From: Smallanthus sonchifolius
Lineage: Eukaryota > Streptophyta > Magnoliopsida > Asterales > Asteraceae
Assembly (NCBI GenBank): GCA_023525975.1
Contig: CM042018.1
Location: forward strand, 75,151,001-75,215,000
Reading direction: 5' to 3'
DNA: 64,000 nucleotides
Shown here: piece by piece, positions 22,143 to 34,204 of the stretch
Layout of the letters: each line of letters begins with the position of its first letter
Position numbering within the stretch: the stretch's first letter is position 1
Position numbers and translations under genes: made by a program
Notes under the pieces: model-generated
The model's database searches: none
What the model was told of the DNA's origin: nothing
The model's input: only the letters and a program-made list of their open reading frames with translations

Positions 22143-24151
22143 CTATTTCCACAATGGAATTTCTGGTTGTTCGAGTAAACCAGATGGACGTTGATGTTCG
22201 GCTTTGACTTTGGAACAGGTTAAGCATTTTGCCACATAAAGAGCAATGTCTTTCTTCATACCGGGCCACCAATAAAGTTGGCGAAGATCTTGGTACATTT
22301 TATCCGCACCAGGATGAATAGAATAACGGGTGTTATGAGCCTCGTTCATGAGAAATGTACGGAGATCATCGCGATCGGGAACCCAAATACGGTTCAAGTA
22401 ATATAGTAAGCCATTGGGTTTTGATTCAAGAAAAAGTTCAACACCACACGACATTTCTTCATACATGTTACCCTCGGTTACCGAGACGTGTTGAGCTTCT
22501 AAGATACGGGTTTGAATATCGGTTTGAATACGGGCACAATGAAGCATAACATGGTCCTTTCGACTCAAAGCATCGGCTACAACATTCGCTTTGCCGGGAT
22601 GGTAACGAATCTCGCAGTCGTAGTCGTTAAGGAGTTCGACCCAACGTCGTTGCCTCATATTGAGTTCTTTTTGGTTGAAGATATGTTGAAGACTTTTGTG
22701 GTCGGTGAATACCACACATTTTGTGCCATATAGGTAATGTCTCCAAATCTTTAACGCGAATACGACCGCACCCAACTTGAGATCGTGCGTCGTATAATTC
22801 TTCTCATGAACTTTGAGTTGCCTTGATGCATAAGCGATTACTTTGCCTCGTTGCATGAGAACACAACCAAGACCTTGGTTAGAAGCATCACAATAGACAA
22901 CTAAATCAACATTTCCATCGGGGAGAGTCAATATGGGAGCATTGCACAGCTTTTGCTTGAGGGTTTGAAAAGCTTCTTCTTGTTTCGGACCCATTCATAA
23001 GTTTTACCCTTGTGGGTCAAAGCGGTAAGAGGGACAGCAATCTTTGAGAAGTTTGAGATGAAACGACGATAATAACCCGCAAGACCAAGAAAGGAACGAA
23101 CTTCGGTAGGAGTCTTCGGGGCATTCCAATTCTTAACCGTTTCAATCTTAGCAGGATCGACATGAATACCCTTGTCGTTGACGATGTGACCAAGAAATTG
23201 AACTTCTTTTAGCCAAAATTCGCATTTGGAGAATTTGGCATATAGTTGTTCTTTTCTCAAGAGGTTCAAAAACAATCTAAGGTGTTCTTCATGGTCGGCT
23301 TTAGTCTTGGAATAGATTAAGATGTCATCAATTAAAACGATCACGAATTTATCAAGGTACGGTTTACACACACGATTCATGAGATCCATGAAAACTGCGG
23401 GTGCATTGGTCAACCCGAAAGGTATAACCATGAACTCGTAATGACCATACCTTGTTCGAAAAGCAGTCTTAGGAATGTCATCTTCTTGAACACGAAGCTG
23501 ATGATAACCGGATTGAAGATAAATCTTTGAGAAACAAGTAGAACCTTGAAGTTGATCAAAGAGGTCATCGATTCTAGGCAAAGGATAACGGTTCTTGATA
23601 GTAAGATTGTTAAGTTTGCGGTAGTCAATACACATGAGAAATGATCCATCCTTCTTCTTAACAAATAAGACGGGTGCACCCCACGGTGAATGACTCGGGC
23701 GGATGAATCCCTTGTCGGAGAGTTCTTGAAGTTGACTTGCAAGTTCTTGCATTTCAGAAGGTGCAAGACGATAGGGAGCTCTAGCAACGGGGTTAGCTCC
23801 AGGTATAAGATCAATACGGAACTCTACTTGACGAACGGGAGGAAGATCAGATAAATCCTTAGGAAAAACCTCGGGAAAATCTCGAATAATGGGAATGTCT
23901 TGGATACTCTTTTCCTTAACATCCTTTTGAACAATGTGAGCTAAGAAAGCAATGTACTTCTTTCGTAAGTACTTTTGAGCGGTAGTGCATGACATCAAGT
24001 TAAGTCCCTTGCAAGGCTTTTCACCAAAAACCCTTAAGGTTTCTCCCGATGGTAGCGGAATTCGGATACACTTTTCAAAGCAAATGATTTCGGCATGATG
24101 ATTTGATAGCCAATCCATACCTATGATAATATCAAAGCTTCCTAGTGGCAT
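22143..24151 (-). pseudogene. Element G reverse transcriptase and RNase H (one frameshift)
   Basis: Two overlapping minus-strand frames. 22928-24151 begins in the protease tail (IIIGMDWLSNHHAE), then the RT with SPWGAPVLFVKKKDGS, CIDYRKLN and the active site LIDDILIYSK. A missing G near 22990 (after GKTYEW) shifts the frame. 22143-22994 continues with RNase H (CDASNQGLGCVLMQ, HYLYGTKCVVFTDHK, VVADALSRK) and the integrase zinc finger (CLTCSK), ending at a TAG inside WKWENL. Only one indel separates RT from RNase H. Confidence 0.92.
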
Positions 24152-24272
24152 TGGAACAAGGTTGATTGGGAATGAATGGTTATTTAGTTCTAAGGAGCAA
24201 TCATAAATAATGGACTCAATGGTAAGGGAGTCACCATTTGCTATTTCAACGGTGAAGGTTTTCTCTAATTGG
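24152..24272 (-). pseudogene. Element G protease, C-terminal part (split by E)
   Basis: The frame reads EKTFTVEIANGDSLTIESIIYDCSLE and joins in frame, across the ATTGG target duplication, to SFVSLNFEPLLAKTRSQ at 39237-39300. E therefore entered the protease gene. The catalytic Asp-Thr-Gly that should precede SFVS is absent (see finding at 39280-39370). Confidence 0.85.
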
Positions 24273-24986
24273 TGTTGGATCGGGATCTATCTTGATCCAA
24301 TGATTCAACACATTAACCGGACCAAATCGTGCGGAATCCGATTTGATTGGCAATCCAATCTATGACACGGATCGGGTCGTAAGAAACGAGCGGATTAGAT
24401 GTCGAAACGAAGGTTTCTATCGACCCTTTGGTGTAGAGAAGTTGGATACAAGACATGGAAACTCTCAACGGACAGAGATTCGACAATACAGGTGCAAAGA
24501 GTTTGTGTGTTCTGTTGCTTAGTCTGGTTTTACTCTGGTTAGTCTCTTCTATGTGTATATGTGTTGTCTTTGTGCTCATGAAGTGAAAGTTCTATATATA
24601 GTGCTGAGGCCATTCGTATGAATGAGCCATGTGAATGGACTCATTCGTGCGAATGAATCAGCAGAATGGTTCATTCGTAAGAATGAATCATTAGAATGGT
24701 TCATTCATACGAATGAATCATTCTCATGACTTATTCTAGCGAATGAATCATTCTCATGATCTATTCGCGCGAATGGATCATTCTCATGATCCATTCGTGC
24801 GAATGGGCCTTTCAATAGCACGATTGATCAACGTTATCGATATTTATCAGATCGTTTAATACACAGTCGTTATATATGAGTAAACATTAAGGATAAACAT
24901 GTAATTTCATTAATACATCAAATAATTACATTAAACATAGATGAAATACATATTACAAGGGATTAGGGACATATTATGCATCTACA
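24273..24986 (-). repeat. Element E 3' LTR
   Basis: 714 bp, TGTTGGATCG...ATCTACA on the plus strand, with polypurine tract AAGGGGGAGTA beside it at about 24987-24997. It contains about nine ATTCGTACGAAT-type palindromes (24611-24806) immediately upstream, on the minus strand, of TATATATA (24593-24600). An 88-codon frame at 24313-24579 recurs in the other LTR copy but is rejected as a gene. Confidence 0.95.
24593..24600 (-). promoter_or_regulatory. TATA box of E 3' LTR
   Basis: TATATATA, about 10 bp beyond the last palindrome. The same arrangement occurs in the inverted LTR (35849-35856, plus strand). Confidence 0.6.
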
Positions 24987-25031
24987 TACTCCCCCTTGGA
25001 CCTAGATCCCTTCAAAATGACCTAACTAACA

Positions 25032-26206
25032 TTAGTTGGTCTTCAACATCTCTTTTGTACGAGTTTTCCAGTTAACACCGGCGTGTATGTCAAAAGAAAA
25101 GCATATACGTATCACTTTCACATACTGCAACGCCTGGTCTATATCTGCAACTTCAAAAAATGGCTGACACTTGTATAAAGTTGTAACATCTTGTTCAGAC
25201 AAGTTGGTCAGCCACAAGGGATCAAAGACCCTGATGGTCTCCCATGACCCTTCTTTACAAAGCACTATAACAGCTTCACCAGTACGCCCATCATAGTACC
25301 ACCATTTGAACTGATCTGAGAAGTACTGGATCATTTTCCTTAAAGGAATCTTCTTCATGATCGTTGGAGGTTTCCACTTTAAGACAATTAGGGGCTTCTT
25401 GGTGATTGGATGAACCTTTTCCTTATGAATGTAACGTGTAGGCATTTGTGGCTTGAAGTTCACCCACTTCTTCCAGTATTCGTATTGTAATTGATGTTCA
25501 AACCATTCCGATAGACCGGAAGATTCGCTGTATAGAAGCTTTAGATGCGCCAATTGATTTACTTCAAATGCAGGCAACGTCTTGAAGTCACGAGGGTACC
25601 TGAAATATTGTATGCCCTTCTCTCTTTTTATAGCATAGCAGCTTAAGTCGTTGAAGTATGCCCAACTGATTATACGACCATCAGACTTATGTCCTTTGAG
25701 TCGATAAACTTTAGTGTACTTGGTTGGAGGAGAGGGCTTTGAGTTCTTCTTTAATTCGGCCATGTATTCCATCCACTGACTTTTACGTTCATTCAGCTCG
25801 TCAATGTCAATAGTGGAGGGACCAACTTCATCTCCTTTGTTGTCGATAATGCGGTTGACCTCCTCGTCGGACTGCTGAGTGAATAAGTCTGCGAAGGAGG
25901 GAAGATCATCACCATCTACTGATGTGTACTTTGGATATTCTTGATTAGTGATGTCTTCGACTTCAACCTCATCAACGTCTTCTAGTTCGTCAGAGGAGGG
26001 ATAATCAGTTGTAGGAACAGATGTCTCTTCAGTGATGACTTCGTCGGGATTCATTTGAAATAGCTCGGCAATCTGTTCTTTTGACAAGCAATGTACGATT
26101 TCCCCTTCCTCTTTGTCATAAATAACTGAATGTTGGATGATCCCTTGCATGTCAAGCACATAAGTTAACTTTGAAGGTTGTTGCTTGAGAGGCATCACAT
26201 CCAAAA
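25032..26206 (-). CDS. Element E 3' ORF, exon 2 (conserved C-terminal module)
   Basis: 391 codons open on the minus strand with no ATG start: the first in-frame codon is TTG, and it fits best as the second exon of the 3' ORF. An acidic N-terminal half (EELEDVDEVEVED-like) is followed by a basic stretch and the module GRIISWAYF...AIKREKGIQYF...FKTLPAFEVNQLA, then KWWYYDGRTGEAVI and a C-terminal FDPLWLTNLSEQD. H carries the same module (GRIISWFYDD, AIKRSDGVQYL, KWWYVDVNTGEARI). No membrane segment is visible. I do not recognise a characterised function. Position between pol and the 3' LTR is that of the so-called env-like ORF of sireviruses. Confidence 0.7.
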
Positions 26207-26349
26207 CTATTTACATAAACAATCATAAAATAAACATATGAGAATAAGAAATTTCATTGATTTAATCAAAATAAAACTGAAATTATTTATATAATAATCT
26301 AATATTTACAATAAGACAACTTAAAACACTTAAAACAAAAACTATCAAC
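26207..26349 (-). other. Possible intron in E 3' ORF
   Basis: On the minus strand the gap between the two coding blocks begins GGTTGATAG after GAAG and ends TAAATAG. Removing 26207-26349 (GT...AG, 143 nt, AT-rich) joins the blocks in frame as GNE-V-LDVMPL. Without splicing the first block stops at 26345-26347, and the second has no ATG at its start. The H relative is continuous here without an intron. This is inference from frame and splice-site dinucleotides only. Confidence 0.45.
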
Positions 26350-28341
26350 CTTCATTGCCCTTTTGTGTATCTGATGATGGGCCTTCTGATTTGTCTGATT
26401 TTTGCTTTGTGCGTGCCTCTGCTTCTGCTGTCTTTGCAGCACTTGATGCAGCACCAGCATTGGCACCATCATCCTTATCTTTGTCATTATTGTCATCATC
26501 ATCATCACTATCATCATCATCGTCATCATCCTCATCGTCATCATCATCATCATCATCACCATCATCACCATCATCACCATCATTGCGAGCACCCTCAATT
26601 CTGGGTGTCGGGTCTCTTCTGCTTTCTAAGTCTTCCAACAGTCTCTTATTATCCTCCTCAAGCCTTTGTATCCTCTGAGCATGTGCATCAACAGTTTTAG
26701 ACAACTGTTGATTCTGGTTTGTAGCAGTGAGAAGGAGGGCTTGTTGATCAGTACACCTAGTGGAAAGACTTGTGATGGCTTGGGCTTGTTCAGTATTTTG
26801 CAGAGTCAACTGACTGATCTGCGAGCCCTGTTGGTCAATACGCTTTGATTGCTCTTCATTCTGAGCCAGTAAATGAAGTACCAAACTGTTTAAAGTACTG
26901 ATCTGGTCGTGTAGAGAGACAGTCGGCAGTGACATTGAAGATTCAGCTCGAATAGTTGATGGCTGTGATGTAGGAGCAGTCGTGTAGATGGGAGGAGGCA
27001 CAGTTTGTGTCTGAGGCATAGATGTTGACATTGGAGCCTCAGACCTGGTGGCAGTTGCTGTAGTGGCAGAGGTGCTCTCCGTCCTCTTAACAAGCTTAAA
27101 CTTTTGGCGTTTGGCCATTCTCTTTCCTCTTCCTCTCTTGACTGGGGTAGATTGGGAAGAAGGAGCAGCAGATACTTGTGGACAGTCAGGGACAAAGTCA
27201 GCATCCCTGACGTCATCATCAACCCTTGAGCTTCCTTGATCTGCTCCCCTTTTTCGTTTTGTTGCGACCAATCTTGCCCCTTGTTGACTGATTTCAAAAT
27301 CATCTTCAGTGTCCTCAGAATCAGTAAACAGGACGGTGTCCAGGTTAACGTCTTCTGGGTTAGTTGGAAGGGAAGGATCGATAGCAGTAAAGTGGGGGTG
27401 GTGGCAGCGGTAGATGGAACATTAGGAGCATTGCCACCATCTCCCTGACCATCTTGGTCGTCGTCATCTTGGTCGTCAGCTGGAGGTACAACAATATCCT
27501 CCCTGTCAGAATCACTGTTATCGTGACGCCATTTTCTGTTTGCTGGTGCCACATACTCTGGATTTACCAGATGTCCAATGAGTCGTTTGTGAGGTGGCTT
27601 TGTTGGTCTACCCCTGTAGGTCTGTACCATGTTTAGAGTGACGTCCGTCATGTGTTCTAACTTGATTATGTCGACGTCTGACCTTGGTAGAAGAGGAAGT
27701 TGGTCATCTATTATCATTTGTAAGAATGTGGGGTACATAAGATACGCATTATCCCCTTTTAGATAGATGTTTTCCTTAAGATGTGTGAACACCATCTCGG
27801 AAAAGTTGAACGGAATGTTCAACACTAGAGCAACGAATGCGCTCTGAATTGTTTCGAGCATGTCGTCGAAACCGCCACAACGGGAACCGAGGCAATGCAA
27901 AAGAACATGTCCTAGATACTTGTACTGCGGACAGAGGTTCGCTTTGTTTAAAACTCCCTCGGCTACATTCCCGTCGTACTTTATTCTCATGAAACATCCG
28001 CGGACCAGATATTTATCCAGTGTCACTGGATCTTCAGGATGATCACCGAATTGACACAATCGGCGAATGTGAGCTGCCGATACAACCACATCTTGACCTG
28101 CGATCTTCCCTCGTATAACCGGTGGAGATACCTCGCAGTCAATCTCGGCAGAGGCCCAGAACTCCCTTTGATGCGACGTATACGGAGTCCGGTGATGGGA
28201 TATAGCATGAGCAATCCTTGATCTTGATAAAAACTCGATCATGCCGACAAAAGGACGTGCATTCTTTGATGTAGGAATCATGTACGCACATATGTTGCTT
28301 TTTATTGAAGCCTTAAGAACAACTGGAGCTCTGTGCGCCAT
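26350..28341 (-). pseudogene. Element E 3' ORF, exon 1 (one frameshift)
   Basis: Starts MAHRAPVVLK. Residues about 1-270 form a globular domain shared with H (FLSRSRIAHA, YLVRGCFMRI, AYLMYPTFLQMI, RLIGHLVNPEYVAP). An indel at a C run near 27396-27401 shifts the frame, which resumes as HFTAIDPSLPTNPEDV. Next come basic clusters (ATKRKRGADQ; KRGRGKRMAKRQKFK), a Thr/Pro/Ser linker, a predicted coiled coil (HDQISTLNSLVLHLLAQNEE and following heptads), and a long Asp run near 26460-26590. There is no signal peptide or hydrophobic segment, so envelope function is unlikely. Plus-strand Ser and His-rich frames over the Asp codons are shadows. Confidence 0.72.
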
Positions 28342-30791
28342 AACGATCAGTCTGCAAACACAAAAACATGAAGCACATCAGATCAGTACATGCAAGATTT
28401 TGGAAATATGAACTTTTGGACCATTTTCCCTTTGTACGAATGAACCCTAAGAGTTGGTTCATTCGTGCGAATGGATCATTCTGCCTATTCATTCGTGCGA
28501 ATGAGTTTCATTCATATGAATGAGTATTCATTCGTGTGAATGAGTTTTCATTCATGTGAATGAGTTCTCATTCGTGTGAATGAGTTCTCATTCATGTGAA
28601 TGAGCGTTCATTCGTACGAATGAACATGAAGAGTGTGTCCATTCGTATGACAGACGGGTCGCGATCCAATTTGTCCAAAAATCAACCAACACTTGAAAAG
28701 ATTTGCCGAAAAAGAGACCAACACACTCGACTATGGTTTTCAACCAATATTTAGCATTTTAATTGGTTTATTAAGTCACTTTTTACGTTTTTAGTTTGTT
28801 TTTCGGTTTTGAACCCTAAATCTAATCGAACATCCACGAATCAGTATACAATCGATGAATAGTTGTGGGGTTATACTTGTAAAAAGAAATCGAATGATTA
28901 GATTACAGATTTGACAAAGTTTTGTTCAAAATCAGAATTTGATGAAAAAGACGTGCGAATGCTTTCTGATTTGTGCGAATGATTCTGCACATGCGAATGA
29001 ATGGCCTATTTATAGGATGGCCTGGTTCATTCGTACGAATGGACTTTCATTCGTGCGAGTGACCCAGAATTGATTCATTCTGCCACTCATTCGTACGAGT
29101 GGACCATTCTGGTCAGTCCATTCGTGTGAATGACCTATTCTCATCATCCATGCGTACGAGTGAGCCATTTTGCTCATCCATTCGTACGAATGGATAACCT
29201 ATTTTAGTAAATTAAACTTTTCAGGTTAAATGGGGTATCCGACCACATTGGTTTTAACAAAAATTTAATTATGAAGTAAGGGATCATCTATGAAGTTTTG
29301 GAATAGTTTATGAAGTAAAGGAACGATTTGATCAATCAGGAAGTCAAGCGGTTTTCAAATTTTGATTTTCTGACAGTCGTTCGAGTCTTATCAGATAATC
29401 TAAAATTCAGGAAAAGTAAAATCTTTTTGGATTTTTGAATATGTAATGTTGAAAATAATATCAACAAGATATATACACGCATGTCTTAGTAAGAATGATC
29501 CTTATGAGAAATCATACAGACTTAGTGACCAATGATCTGAGACATTTTGAATTTTGTAGATACAACTATACAATGGTATTTACACATCTTTTTGTGAGAA
29601 AGATCCGAACATGGGATCAGTACTAAACTCATAGCAATCAGCAACATTGCAAATTATCTGAGCTTTAAGTACACTTAGTCAAAATGCGATCATTGATATG
29701 TTTGTCCATCTTAAACCTATGCAGACCTCTTCTCAACACTTACAAGATGATCTTGAAGGATTGAGTCCATTGTCTGTGTGTCCCACACTAGTTAAGAATT
29801 GACTTGAATTACTTTTCAAAACATGTTAATGTTTCAAATCAGCACAACTTACTTAACCAGCCATCATAAGTTCATGAGATCTCAGTTATTCCCTGTTACT
29901 TCTTTACTACACCAATTTTTTTTTTTTTTTTTTTTGTTTTTTTTAGTATTCACAATGACAGCCATCAGCTCATGGACGGCTTCAGCCAGGTATTTACAAG
30001 GCAATATGGCACGTATGCAGCTAACGGTGTTTGTGTTCATCCTATCCCATGGATGGCTTCAACCAGGCTGCAACCTGGTAATATGGCACATATACGGATT
30101 CGGATTCATACTTTCATTTTATTCTTAATCGCATGGACGGCTTCAGCCAGGTATTTACAAGGCAATATGGCACGTATACGACTTCGGAATCAAATTTTTA
30201 ATTTTATAACTACTTTCTGATATCTCATTAAACTGATGATAACTGGTGTGCACAGAATGAGAAACACCTTCAGTTTCTATTGTTGATTTTCGTCAATCCT
30301 TTCACCATTATGTGACTCACAAGACAATATCTAATATGGTATAGATTGATCATCAATGGTCGAGATTCAGTAAGATAAGCCTATCAATGCATCACTTGTC
30401 GACTTAGTGTGACTATTCACTATGACATTAAATGCAATGTGCTTCATACATATGGTTAGTGTGCCATCACTTCCCAAAGGTTGGATACGATTTCTCATTT
30501 TTGAGTTTTTCAGATGTTTTTGGGTTTTAGTCTATACAAAAATGGAAAATCTTTTTTTTAACAAACTGTACACAAATAACTGTACACAATTAACTGTACA
30601 CAATTAAGAAAATCTTTTTGGAGTCTCAGATAACTAGCGTCTGTGTACTATCATTTTTCTCAGCGAGAGATCATTTTCTTACTGACATTTTCTCCCCCTA
30701 AAATTTTAAAATGAAAAATCTTTTTGAGTTTTTGAGATTTTTAATAAACGCAAGAAAGAAATATATACAGGAACGTAATTGATAAAAATGA
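28342..30791 (-). other. Element E spacer between pol and 3' ORF
   Basis: Non-coding, 2.45 kb. It holds two palindrome clusters of the ATTCG..CGAAT type (28433-28655 and 28960-29195), a T run (29918-29945), a threefold repeat at 29971-30180, short AACTGTACACAA repeats (30565-30605) and AAAATCTTTTTGG blocks. Frames at 29823-30128 and 29972-30220 only reflect the repeats. No gene seen. Confidence 0.8.
29971..30180. repeat. Three-copy repeat in E spacer
   Basis: Three copies of an about 48-bp unit (ATGGACGGCTTCAGCCAGG ... AATATGGCACGTAT) at 29971-30018, 30050-30095 and 30132-30180, separated by unrelated sequence. The middle copy is the most diverged. Confidence 0.8.
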
Positions 30792-31121
30792 TTATTGACT
30801 CGACTCTTGGTCCGGAACAACGTCATCCTTCTTTTTCATGCCGTTTACCTCTAACAAGAATAAAAATCTTCGTTTGTCAAAGGCTTTTGTATAGAGGTCG
30901 GCCTTTTGGAAATCAGTGTTAATTTGAACCACATCAATCAGTTTCTTTTCAAAACAATCACGAATGAAGTGATATTTTATGCCGATGTGTTTGGTTTTTG
31001 AATGCTGAACCGGATTCTTAGTGATAGCTATGGCAGCAGAATTATCTACATAAATAGGAGTGTTAGAGAATTGCAAACCGTAGTCCCGAAGTTGCTGTTG
31101 AATCCAGATAATCTGAGAACA
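30792..31121 (-). pseudogene. Element E RNase H, C-terminal half
   Basis: Ty1-type RNase H end: QFSNTPIYVDNSAAIAI, then NPVQHSKTKHIGIKYHFIRD and VQINTDFQKADLYTKAFD. A TGA just upstream (in the AAASCCSQ-type motif, about 31122-31124) separates it from the RT frame; the remaining sequence continues in frame. The lesion is a single stop, so the domain is otherwise whole. It ends DVVPDQESSQ before the spacer. Confidence 0.88.
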
Positions 31122-32918
31122 TCAACTGGCAGCAGCGATGTATTCAGCTTCACATGTAGATGTAGCCTCTGAAGTTTGCTTTTTGCATTGCCATGTCACA
31201 AGACGATTTCCAAAGAACTGACACCCTGCAGATGTAGACTTGAAGTCTGTTTTGCAACCACCATAATCAGAATCACTATATGCAGTAAGCTCAAAGTTAT
31301 CATCATTAGAGTACCATAATCCAAGATCAGGAGTACCCTTCAGATAACGAAAAATCCTTTTGACAGTAATTATGTGGGAGACTTTTGGTTTTGACTGATA
31401 TCGGGCACAGAGACACGTGGCGAACATGATGTCTGGTCGAGATGCCGTGAGATACATGAGAGATCCGATCATGGCTCGATAGAGAGTAGCATCAATATAC
31501 TCCCCCTTGTCATCAGGTGAAATCCCGTGATTGATCGCCAATGGAGTACCAGCAGGTTTGGCATCAGTCATACTTAATCGGCTCAGTATGTCTCCAACAT
31601 AATTTGTTTGATGAAGGAAAATCCCTGTCTCTGATTGATCTACTTGTATCCCTAGAAAGAACTTCATCTCTCCCATGGAACTCATCTCGAACTTGTCCTG
31701 CATAACTCTTTCAAATTCTTTGCACAGAACATCATTTGTCGATCCGAAAATAATGTCATCCACGTATACCTGTACCATTAAAAGTTCTCCACCCTTTTCC
31801 CGAATAAACAACGTGCAGTCGATGACACCTCTTCTAAATCCATTATTCAGAAGATGAGTGGAAAGTGTCTCGTACCACGCTCGCGGAGCTTGGTGCAATC
31901 CGTACAGTGCCTTGTCCAATTTGTAGACACGGTCACGATGCATAGGATCTTCAAACCCGGGAGGTTGACTGAAGTATACGACTTCACTGATTTCTCCATG
32001 AAGGAATGCACTCTTTACATCCATTTGATAGACTTTGAACCTTTTGTAGGATGCATAAGCAAGAAAAATTCGAATTGCTTCCAGACGAGCAACCGGTGCA
32101 AACACTTCATTGTAATCTATACCTTCAATTTGCCTAAATCCCTGAACGACCAAACGAGCCTTATTTCTTATGACTATTCCTTGATCATCCCTTTTGCAAC
32201 GAAGAACCCATCGAGTACCAATCTTCTTAGCTCCTTTTGGTAAATCAACTAACTTCCAAACTCCGAGCTTCTGAAATTGGAGTAGTTCTTCCTGCATTGC
32301 ATTTACCCAAGATTCTTCTTTTAAAGCATCTGTTATAGACCGTGGTTCGATTTGCGAGACGAAACATGAATGCGCACAATCGTTGACTACACCAGATTCC
32401 ATGATTTCTGAGTAGACTCCAGAGTTGATCTGACCCCTAGTTTTGACACCAGATGTGGGATCACCAATAATGTTCTGTTGAGGATGAATTCTATCAATCC
32501 TACCCACAGGATGAGCAGGAACCTCAACAGTTTGATCAAGGTTTGTGATACTCTGTTCAATTGCCACAGAATGTGAAACATCATCACTCAATTGTACAAC
32601 ATCATGGGAAGGATCTTCAATCACCTGGTCTATTTCTTGTCGAGAACCCTCATACTCTGAAGAAGAAGAAGAGTCATCATCCTGTGTGACTTGTGTGTTA
32701 TTGGAGGACTCAAGAATGTCAGATGATGAGGGAGTAGGTTGCACATGTTCATCAGGTGCGTTTTGAGCATCATACATCATTTGAACAGCAACCTCCTCAT
32801 CTGAACATTCTGGAGGAAGATTAAACGAGGCAAAAAGTTCTTCATAATCAAACATCCAAGGAAGACCTTTTCCAGCAGCAGGAGAGGTATACTTTTGAAC
32901 ATCAACATGGTACCATTC
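31122..32918 (-). pseudogene. Element E reverse transcriptase
   Basis: Open from 32855 to 31122. After an acidic linker, the RT core begins WVNAMQEELLQFQKLGVWKLV. It includes GTRWVLRCKRDDQG, YNEVFAPVARLEAIR, the DVKSAFLHGEI motif with its catalytic Asp, ALYGLHQAPRAWYE, and the active site VYVDDIIFGS. RNase H starts within the frame (AYSDSDYGGCKTDFKSTSGC-like). The upstream boundary is a TAA (32916-32918) in the link to integrase; the downstream one is the TGA in RNase H. All RT catalytic residues are present. Confidence 0.92.
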
Positions 32919-34190
32919 TTATACATTCCCAGAAGCTTTGTTGTAAACTCTTTTATTGGGAGTGCTGTACCCTAAGAAGTAACCTTCCTCTACTTTCTCG
33001 TTAAACTTGCCATGAGCATCCTTTTTCAACATGGTACATGGAGCGCCGAACGGTTCAAGATACTGTAAGTTTGGTTTCCTTCGATGCAACAATTCAAAGC
33101 AAGTTTTATCGTGACGCTTGACAACAAGAACCCGGTTGAGCGTGTAACACGCATTAGCAATAGCTTCATTCCAGAACTGCACGGGTAAGTTTGAGTCAGC
33201 GAGCATAGTCCTTGCAGCTTCTATCAAGGTCCGATTCTTCCTCTCAGCAACACCGTTCATTTGTGGAACATATGGCGCACTGAATTCATGGTGAATACCA
33301 AGTTTTTGACAGAAATTTTCCATAAGGTGATTTTTAAATTCAGTACCATTGTCCGAACGGATCCTCCTAACCTTTAACTTATACAGAGACTCCAATTTGG
33401 TAATCAGAATCTCCACATATTCAAAAGTTTCAGATTTTTCTTTTAAGAACATCACCCAAGAATATCTTGAATACTCATCCGTCACAACCAAACAATATAA
33501 GTCTCCAGCAATGCTCTTCCTGTTGATATGACCAAACAAGTCCATGTGTAGGAGCTCTAGAGGTATAGTGATGGAATGTTGAGATTTGGGTTTATGAGAT
33601 TTCTTGGTTTGTTTGCCTTTCTTGCAAGAAACACACATGTCAGGAAGATGAAAACTTTTCACAGTGACTCCTTCAACAAGATTTTTGTGCACCAAATGAT
33701 TCATTTTTCTGAGACTGAGATGTCCCATTCTTTTCTGCCATAAAATAGAATCCTTCTCAGTGGCTTTTGAAACAAAACATGATGCTGTGGACACTGAGGA
33801 TGATGCTTGTGACATGTCAAGAATATAAAGATCATTCACTCTTGGAGCAGACATAACCACCATGTCTTCTGGAATCATAAACTCCTTTTTCAAGATATAA
33901 CAATGCTTGTCATCAAAAAGAACCTTGAACTCCTTATCACAGATTTGAGAAACAGAAAGTAAGTTGTTATCCAACTGTTTGACAAAGTTGACCTTCTCAA
34001 AGCTGACAGCTCCATTAGACAGTGTTCCCTGAGCTGAGATAAAACCACCTTTATCGCCTGCAAATGAAACATAGCCCCCTTTGATATTTCTGACGTCGAA
34101 AAGGAGAGCTAAGTTCCCAGTCATGTGCCTGGATGCCCCACTATCAATAATCCAATTATTGCTAATAGGATTATAAAGGACAGCCTGCAC
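32919..34190 (-). pseudogene. Element E protease and integrase
   Basis: The protease active site WIIDSGASRHMTGN opens the block. The GAG-pre-integrase zinc finger follows (MGHLSLRKMNHL, then CVSCKKGKQ), then the integrase core with Asp in LLHMDLFG, Asp in RSDNGTEFKN and Glu in GVAERKNRTLIEAA. It closes with the conserved CYTLNR and GYFLGYSTPNKRVYN blocks. All three integrase catalytic residues are intact. A single TAA at 32916-32918 separates it from RT. Confidence 0.93.
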
Positions 34191-34204
34191 AAGAAGGAAA
34201 GTAA

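Noticed and set aside
24313..24579. 88-codon ORF in the E LTR, conserved at 35870-36136
   Set aside because: The two copies are LTR duplicates and so not independent evidence. The ATG at 35870 lies only 14 bp after the TATA box, probably before the transcription start.
24611..24806. CRISPR-like array (regular palindromic repeats)
   Set aside because: Repeats are short, imperfect, variably spaced and lie inside a plant LTR beside a TATA box; there are no cas genes.
26355..26700. Ser-rich and His-rich plus-strand ORFs
   Set aside because: Shadows of the Asp-codon run of the E 3' ORF on the other strand.
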